DNA from: JBCCMF01 sp038747545
GTDB lineage: Bacteria; Bacteroidota; Rhodothermia; Rhodothermales; JBCCMF01
Direction of reading: 5' to 3'
Length of the DNA: 64,000 nt
NCBI GenBank assembly: GCA_038747545.1
Contig: JBCDJT010000006.1
Location: 1 to 64,000, forward strand
Position 1 is the first letter of the stretch; every line of letters starts with the position of its first letter. Below are positions 58,721 through 64,000 of this stretch, piece after piece. Both the position numbers and the translations under genes were made by a program. Under the pieces are notes generated by a model. It was not told the DNA's origin, made no database searches, and saw only the letters and a list, made by a program, of their open reading frames with translations.

Positions 58721-61700
58721 ATGGCTTCTCGCTACAGTTTCCTCTTTGTCTTGCTTGCTGTCCTCGTGGTGCCCGTGCGAGCGCAGGACCATACGGTTTG
58801 TGCCTCCGGGTGTGACTTTACCACCATCACAGCTGCCATCGCTGCGGCGTCGAACGGGCAGGTGATTGAAGTGCAAGACGCCACGCACACGGAGGCGGGC
58901 ATCACCGTTAACAAAAACCTGACGATTCGCGGGCAAGGCGCCAGCAGCACCACTGTCCAAGCTGCTGCAACGCGCGCCACGGCAGGCAACCGCGTCTTCA
59001 CCGTCAACGGCGGAGTCACAGCGACCATCCGCGACATGACCATCCGCCATGGCCGGGTGTCAAGCAGCAACGGAGGCGGCATTCGCAACACCGGAACGCT
59101 GACGCTGGAGCAGGTGGCCGTTGTCGATAACGACGATCCCATAAACGGCAACACGATAGGCGGCGGTGGGGTCTTTAACAGCGGTACGCTTACCATCCGT
59201 AGCAGCCGCATCGCCAATAATACGTCGTTGCGTGAGGGGGGAGGGCTCTTCAACAGCGGGATACTCACGCTAGAGAACACAACGGTGGAAGGCAACAGCG
59301 CGGGCAATGCCTTCGGCGGTGGCCTCTTCAACAGCGGTACGCTCACCATCCGTAGTAGCCTGATCACCAACAACATGGCCATTCGCGAGGGAGGCGCCCT
59401 CTACGTCAGCAGCGGCACACTCACCATGGTCAACACCACCGTGGAAGGCAACAGCGCTGGCAACGCGCCTGGTGGCGGCTTCTTCATCAGCGGCGGCACG
59501 GTCAAGATCTCGCACAGCACCATCACAGGCAACCACGCGGGTGGCGGCAGCGGCACGGGCGGCGGCATCCGGCGCAGCGGCGGCACGGTCACGCTCAAGA
59601 ACACCATCCTGGCCGGCAACACGTCGACCAACGGCAGCTCCGACTGCCAGGGCACCATCACCTCGGCTGGGCACAACCTCGTTGGCACCACCTCTGGCTG
59701 TGGCTTCAGCGTCACCCCCGGCGACCGCATCAACATCAATGCCAACCTGGACGCGCTGGCCAACAACGGCGGCCCCACGCAGACGATCGCCATGCAAGCG
59801 GCCAGCCTCGCGCTCGATGGCGGCACCTGCACCGATGTCGACGGCAACCCGGTCACGACCGACCAGCGCGGCATCGCCCGCCAGCAGGACGGTAACACCG
59901 ACATGATTGGCGAGTGCGACATGGGCGCCTACGAGTTGGTACCGAGCACCCCGCCCAACGTGCTGCTGAGCGCGTTCACGGCCACCGCGTCGGGCACGAG
60001 CGTCAATGTGGCGTGGACGAGCCTGAGCGAGACGGGCAGCGGGTCGTTCGAGGTACAGTACCGCCCGATGACGACGTGCCAGGCGACCGCATTTACGACG
60101 GTACACACGGTGTCGGGCGCAGGTAATTCGAGCACGGCGCAGCACTACAGCTTCACGCACACGGGGCGTCCCTCGGGTGCGCACCAGTACCGGATTCGCC
60201 AGGTGGGCGGGGGCACGCACACGACGCTGACGAAACGCGCCGTGGTGACGGGTGGTACGCCGCTTCTGACGGTGTGCGCAAGCAACGAGTGCGAGTACAG
60301 CCGCATCAAGCAGTCGTTGAACTTCGTGGCTGCTGGCGAGGAGGTGTGCGTGCTGGATGCTGAGCATACGGAGGCGGGCATCACCGTCAACAAAGACCTG
60401 ACGATCCGCGGTCAGGCGGCGAACGCGACGACCATTCAAGCTGCGGCCACGCGTGCTACCGCGGGTAACCGCGTCTTCACTATTCCGGGCAGCGCCACCG
60501 TTACGCTCACCGACATGACCATCCGCCACGGCCGGGTGTCAAGCGGCAACGGCGGCGGTGTGCGCAATGCCGGAACACTGACGCTGGAGCAGGTGGCCGT
60601 CGTTGACAACAACGATAACACCAACGGCTTCGATATAGGTGGCGGCGGCATTTTCAACAGCGGCACACTCACCATCCGCCGTAGCCTGGTTGCGAATAAC
60701 GTATCGATCCGCGAGGCGGGGGGCATCTTTTCTTCAGGCACGCTCACGCTGGTAAACACCACCGTAGATGGCAACAGCACAAGTAATTCCCCTGGTGGTG
60801 GCTTCTACATCACCGGCGGCACGGTCAACATCTCGCACAGCACCATCACCAGAAACCACGCGAACGGTGGCAGCGGCAGTGGCGGTGGCATCCGTCGCGA
60901 CGGGGGGACGGTGACGCTCAAGAACACCATCCTGGCGGGTAACACGTCCTCCCACAATAGCCCCGACTGCGAGGGGACCATCGGTTCAGGAGGGCATAAC
61001 CTCATTGGTTCTACTTCAGGCTGTGGATACACGACGGCGACAGCCGACCAAGTCAATGTCTCCCTACCGCTCTCTGTCCTGCCTGCCTTGGCCGACAACG
61101 GCGGTCCCACCCGCTCGCGTTTGCCCGTTTTCGGCAGCGTGCTCATTGAAGCGGGCACGTGTACCGACCTCGACAACGCGACGGTGACGGTCGATCAGCG
61201 CGGGTTCGCCCGCCCGCAAGAGGGCGATGGCGATGGCACGCTGGACTGCGACATCGGCGCGGTGGAGGGTGTGTTCTCAGGGCACCCCCTCAACTTCATC
61301 GCCACGCCGACTAGCGCAACGACGATAGATCTCACCTGGAACACGCCGTTCGAGCGCAACAACGCAGGTTTCCACATCCAGCACCACCCGGGTGCGTGTG
61401 GAGTGGGGAGCTTCAGCGACATCGGCTTTGTGGCTGGGGCAGGCACCGTCAACGGCACGACCAACTACAGCTTCACCGCTTCCGGGCTCACTTCCGGCGA
61501 TCAGTGCTTCCGGCTCCGGCAGGTGGACGGCAACAACGTGGAGGTGCTCAGCCAGCCGGTTCAGTCGCGCACGGACCTCCGCACGGTCTGTGCGTCGGGA
61601 TGCTCACACACAACCCTAGCGGCTGCCATCGCAGCAGCGGGCGCAGGCGAGACCATCGAGCTCCAGACGGCGGTACATACCGAGCAGGGCATCACCATCA

Positions 61701-63679
61701 ACAAGAACCTTACGATCCAAGGGCTCGGCACTGTCCAGACCATCCTTCAGGCGAGTGCCAGCTACGACACGGCCACGAACCGGGTGTTGCGCGTGACAGC
61801 TGCAAGTACTGTCACGCTTCGCGACCTCACCATCCGGCACGGCAAATTGGAAAGCTTCCAGGGTAAAGGAGCTGGGATCTACAACCAGGGCAGGCTCACG
61901 CTGCTACGGTGCCGCGTGGATGATAACCTCATGCACGATGAGGCCTCTTCGGCTCATGGCGGCGCCCTCTACAACGAAGGCACATTGACGATTGACACGT
62001 GCCGTTTCAAAGGCAACATCAACGACGCCAGCGGCGGTCTCGGGGGCGCGATTTTCAACAAGGGATCGGGTGTCCTGACCATCAGCAACAGCTTGTTCTG
62101 GCAAAACGAGATCCAGGGTAGCTCGAACAAGGGTGGAGCGATCTACGCCAACGGCACGACCACGATCACCAACACGACGTTCTATCAGAACAGGGCGCCT
62201 GAATTTAAGGGAGAGGGCGCGGCTATCTTCGCCAACAGTGGCACGATGACAATCAATCACAGCACCATCTCCAACAATACGGCGACAGGGTTCAAGGCGG
62301 AAGCAGGAGGTATTTTCAAGAACAACGCCACGGTCACGCTGCGCAACACGATCCTCGCCAACAACAGTGGGGATACCGGAGGGCAAGACTGCCAGGGCAC
62401 CATCACCTCGGCGGACTTCAACCTGATTGAGAACCTTGCGGGCTGCACCTTAGACGGGACGACCACCAACACGATCACGGGGCAGGACCCGCAGCTCACC
62501 ACCTTCGCCAACCACGGCGGACCCACACAGACGCTGGTCTTCCAAACCGGCAGCCCCGTCATCGACGCGGGCACCTGCACGGATACCAACAGCCAGGTCG
62601 TCGCTACCGATCAGCGCGGCTTCGGTCGGGACGACGGCGCCTGTGACATCGGCGCGCTCGAAGGGCTGGGCACGGCTCCCACCCAAAGCCACGCTCAGGC
62701 CGTCAGCGCCAACGGTGCCATCGACTTCAACCAGAACGGCCAGACGCCGGGCGTGACGGTCACCTTCGCGGGTGTCTCTGGGACAGGCACCGTGACGGCG
62801 CAACGCTTCGGCAGCCGTCCGCTCAACGTAACGGGCATCAGTGGCTACGTCATTCCTTTCCGCTGGGAGCTTTCCGCCGACGGCACCCTGGCGTTTGGTG
62901 CGAGCACCGAAGTGTGCTTCGACCTGGACGACGCCCCGCTGCACCAACTCACCGATCCTGCCAACGCCATCCTCTACCGCCGCGCCACCATCGGCACAGG
63001 CACCTGGACGGCGATGGTGACGACCTACAACGCAGGCACCAACCAGCTCTGCACCACCACCGATCAATTCAGCGAGTGGACCGCCGGGGGCACCGGAGCC
63101 GCACTGCCCGTAGAACTCGTCGAGTTCGCAGCACTCCCTGACGGCCCGAGCCGCGTGCTGCTGTCGTGGAAGACCGCAAGCGAGACGAATAACGCGGGCT
63201 TTGCTGTGGAGCAGCTTGTGGAGGATGACTTCGAGAGCCAATGGTCGGAGGTTGGCTTCGTGAACGGCCAGGGCACGACGCTCGAAGCGCAGCGCTATGT
63301 GTTCTCGCTTGACGATCTGGAGGTCGGTCGTTACCAGTTCCGCCTGAAGCAGGTCGACTTTGACGGAACGACGGAATACAGCCCCGAAGTGGAGGTGACG
63401 GTAGAGTTGGCGGAGCGCTTCGTGCTGCACGCCGCGTATCCGAATCCGTTCACCACGCAGACGACGCTCCAGTTTGCCGTGCGTGAGCCCTCGGCGGTGC
63501 GTGTGGTCCTCTACGACGCGCTCGGGCGGCGCGTGCAGACCGCGTTTGAGGGCGAGGTCGGCGGCTCGCAGATGGTTCGCCTCCGCATCGACGGGGCGAC
63601 GCTGGGCAGCGGCGTGTACGTGGCGCGCCTTGAAGGCGAGGGCATCAGCGCCATACAGCGGCTAACGCTCGTCAAGTAG
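58721..63679 (+). CDS. Giant three-module right-handed beta-helix surface protein with T9SS sorting domain
   Basis: The product is 1652 residues with signal peptide MASRYSFLFVLLAVLVVPVRA. Three related pectate-lyase-like beta-helix modules start with a paired-Cys cap (VCASGCDFTTITAAIAAAS, about residue 26; VCASNECEYSRI, about 521; VCASGCSHTTLAAAIAAAG, about 957). Each repeats rungs such as NTTVEGNSAGN, GGGIRNTGTLTLEQ and TLKNTILAGNTS, and closes with a C-x-D-x-G-A-x-E/Y strand. Fn3-like linkers lie at about 410-514 and 854-950. The C-terminal ~190 residues (LPVELVEFAAL to AAYPNPFTTQ and SGVYVARLEG) form an Fn3-like module plus T9SS type A domain. It is likely a surface adhesin or polysaccharide-binding/lyase protein; catalytic residues were not recognised. 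Confidence 0.9.
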   Translation: MASRYSFLFVLLAVLVVPVRAQDHTVCASGCDFTTITAAIAAASNGQVIEVQDATHTEAGITVNKNLTIRGQGASSTTVQAAATRATAGNRVFTVNGGVTATIRDMTIRHGRVSSSNGGGIRNTGTLTLEQVAVVDNDDPINGNTIGGGGVFNSGTLTIRSSRIANNTSLREGGGLFNSGILTLENTTVEGNSAGNAFGGGLFNSGTLTIRSSLITNNMAIREGGALYVSSGTLTMVNTTVEGNSAGNAPGGGFFISGGTVKISHSTITGNHAGGGSGTGGGIRRSGGTVTLKNTILAGNTSTNGSSDCQGTITSAGHNLVGTTSGCGFSVTPGDRININANLDALANNGGPTQTIAMQAASLALDGGTCTDVDGNPVTTDQRGIARQQDGNTDMIGECDMGAYELVPSTPPNVLLSAFTATASGTSVNVAWTSLSETGSGSFEVQYRPMTTCQATAFTTVHTVSGAGNSSTAQHYSFTHTGRPSGAHQYRIRQVGGGTHTTLTKRAVVTGGTPLLTVCASNECEYSRIKQSLNFVAAGEEVCVLDAEHTEAGITVNKDLTIRGQAANATTIQAAATRATAGNRVFTIPGSATVTLTDMTIRHGRVSSGNGGGVRNAGTLTLEQVAVVDNNDNTNGFDIGGGGIFNSGTLTIRRSLVANNVSIREAGGIFSSGTLTLVNTTVDGNSTSNSPGGGFYITGGTVNISHSTITRNHANGGSGSGGGIRRDGGTVTLKNTILAGNTSSHNSPDCEGTIGSGGHNLIGSTSGCGYTTATADQVNVSLPLSVLPALADNGGPTRSRLPVFGSVLIEAGTCTDLDNATVTVDQRGFARPQEGDGDGTLDCDIGAVEGVFSGHPLNFIATPTSATTIDLTWNTPFERNNAGFHIQHHPGACGVGSFSDIGFVAGAGTVNGTTNYSFTASGLTSGDQCFRLRQVDGNNVEVLSQPVQSRTDLRTVCASGCSHTTLAAAIAAAGAGETIELQTAVHTEQGITINKNLTIQGLGTVQTILQASASYDTATNRVLRVTAASTVTLRDLTIRHGKLESFQGKGAGIYNQGRLTLLRCRVDDNLMHDEASSAHGGALYNEGTLTIDTCRFKGNINDASGGLGGAIFNKGSGVLTISNSLFWQNEIQGSSNKGGAIYANGTTTITNTTFYQNRAPEFKGEGAAIFANSGTMTINHSTISNNTATGFKAEAGGIFKNNATVTLRNTILANNSGDTGGQDCQGTITSADFNLIENLAGCTLDGTTTNTITGQDPQLTTFANHGGPTQTLVFQTGSPVIDAGTCTDTNSQVVATDQRGFGRDDGACDIGALEGLGTAPTQSHAQAVSANGAIDFNQNGQTPGVTVTFAGVSGTGTVTAQRFGSRPLNVTGISGYVIPFRWELSADGTLAFGASTEVCFDLDDAPLHQLTDPANAILYRRATIGTGTWTAMVTTYNAGTNQLCTTTDQFSEWTAGGTGAALPVELVEFAALPDGPSRVLLSWKTASETNNAGFAVEQLVEDDFESQWSEVGFVNGQGTTLEAQRYVFSLDDLEVGRYQFRLKQVDFDGTTEYSPEVEVTVELAERFVLHAAYPNPFTTQTTLQFAVREPSAVRVVLYDALGRRVQTAFEGEVGGSQMVRLRIDGATLGSGVYVARLEGEGISAIQRLTLVK
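58797..62660 (+). repeat. Threefold internal module duplication in the beta-helix gene
   Basis: Near-identical DNA recurs between the first two modules. The segment encoding EAGITVNKNLTIRGQ at about 58890-58935 returns at about 60369-60414, and IRHGRVSS at about 59039 returns at about 60521. The third module (from about 61588) is more diverged in DNA but keeps the protein pattern (GITINKNLTIQG, DLTIRHGKL). The gradient suggests an older triplication with a recent exchange between modules one and two. Confidence 0.75.
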
Positions 63680-63682
63680 CGC

Positions 63683-64000
63683 TCACGGGCTGGGCGTCAG
63701 GCTCGATGGGTCTGGCGCCAAGGTGGTCAGCCGGAAGGTGTTGATGCGGTACACATCCGCGCTGCCCGGCTGCACCGCGCCGAAGCTACCGCTTTGGTCT
63801 ACCATCGCCAGTGAAAACGTGGTGCCGTCCGTCTGCGTGATAGCGATGCGGTGCGTGGCATCCGTGCGGATGGGCTCGACGTCAGCCTCGCTCACGAAGC
63901 CGTCGGCGTTGACGGGGGCGAAGCGGAGGAGCCACTGCATCACGCTCGCCGAGTCCGCCGCGGCGCCGTCGACCTGCCAGCCTTGCGGCGTGGCAGAGAG
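63683..64000 (-). CDS. DUF4340-like protein, C-terminal part (runs off window)
   Basis: An open minus-strand frame enters from the right edge without a stop and ends at 63683, giving 105 residues visible. LSATPQGWQVDGAAADSASV followed by MQWLLRFAPVNADGFVSEAD matches the DUF4340 pattern, in which a W-x-V/L strand precedes a helix of V-x-x-L-L-x-x-L type and an F-V pair, then TDATHRIAITQTDGTTFSLAM. DUF4340 proteins are often encoded beside GldFG-like ABC transporter genes in Bacteroidota; that neighbourhood is outside the window. A GTG at 63943 is in frame but is internal, not a start. It is convergent with the beta-helix gene with a 3-bp gap. Confidence 0.65.
   Translation of the reverse strand, partial: LSATPQGWQVDGAAADSASVMQWLLRFAPVNADGFVSEADVEPIRTDATHRIAITQTDGTTFSLAMVDQSGSFGAVQPGSADVYRINTFRLTTLAPDPSSLTPSP

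Noticed and set aside
59270..60529. Long minus-strand frames under the beta-helix gene
   Set aside because: They are complements of repetitive Gly/Asn/Thr codons; similar shadows recur in each module, as expected from the internal repeats rather than from separate genes.

Overview
The window looks like chromosomal DNA of a Bacteroidota/Rhodothermota bacterium, most likely close to the order Rhodothermales. Evidence: two surface proteins carry type IX secretion (T9SS) C-terminal sorting domains with the YPNP motif; there are GldE-like and PorV/PorQ-family genes, a GWxTD-domain protein, many lipoproteins with obvious lipoboxes, and a MetRS with a KLSTS instead of a KMSKS loop. Most genes are visibly G+C-rich at third codon positions. 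The first ~3.3 kb is clearly more A+T-rich. Placement below phylum is inference.

Layout. 1-5.4 kb is an accessory surface-protein locus: the C-terminus of an IS3/IS481-type transposase, a large decayed multidomain protein (LamG, TIG, Fn3, two dockerin-like repeats) that lacks its 5' end and has an in-frame TAA, and a T9SS-exported protein with a cohesin/CBM-like domain. 5.5-23.7 kb is mostly housekeeping: glgC, Mn-type superoxide dismutase behind a perfect 18-bp palindrome, a phosphopantetheinyl transferase, a hisB-proC-hisH operon, metG, a minus-strand run (SpoIIE-type phosphatase, aroB, two lipoproteins, a lipid kinase), a YtqB/MnmM-like methyltransferase, an NRDE protein, a UlaG-like hydrolase and tyrS.

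23.9-31.2 kb holds a frameshifted lipoprotein, DoxX, a TPR/GWxTD protein, a PhzF-like isomerase whose stop codon lies in a 165-bp MITE-like element, and a PorV-like/GT2/methyltransferase operon. 31-42.4 kb contains a lipoprotein, inositol monophosphatase, fabI coupled to a HAD phosphatase, an L,D-transpeptidase, two NfeD proteins, a TonB-C-like lipoprotein, a PLDc_N membrane protein, dusB, DUF445, an HD protein and a gamma-carbonic anhydrase. 42.4-56 kb holds purF (Fe-S type), a DUF2279-like protein, GldE, an SNF-type transporter, an aquaporin, a dienoyl-CoA-reductase-like SDR, several unrecognised envelope proteins, a solitary acyl-CoA carboxylase beta subunit, NamZ and ndk with a strong terminator. 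56-64 kb returns to the cell surface: a TonB-dependent receptor, a 1652-aa three-module beta-helix T9SS protein, and the 3' part of a DUF4340-like gene running off the window.

No rRNA, credible tRNA, CRISPR array, prophage or recognisable defence island was found. The least explained parts are the cohesin/dockerin-like surface pair, the structured intergenic repeats (7.9 kb, 24.9 kb, 28.0 kb, 45.9 kb) and a handful of envelope proteins of unknown function. Gene starts follow signal peptides and family boundaries, because Shine-Dalgarno signals are weak here.
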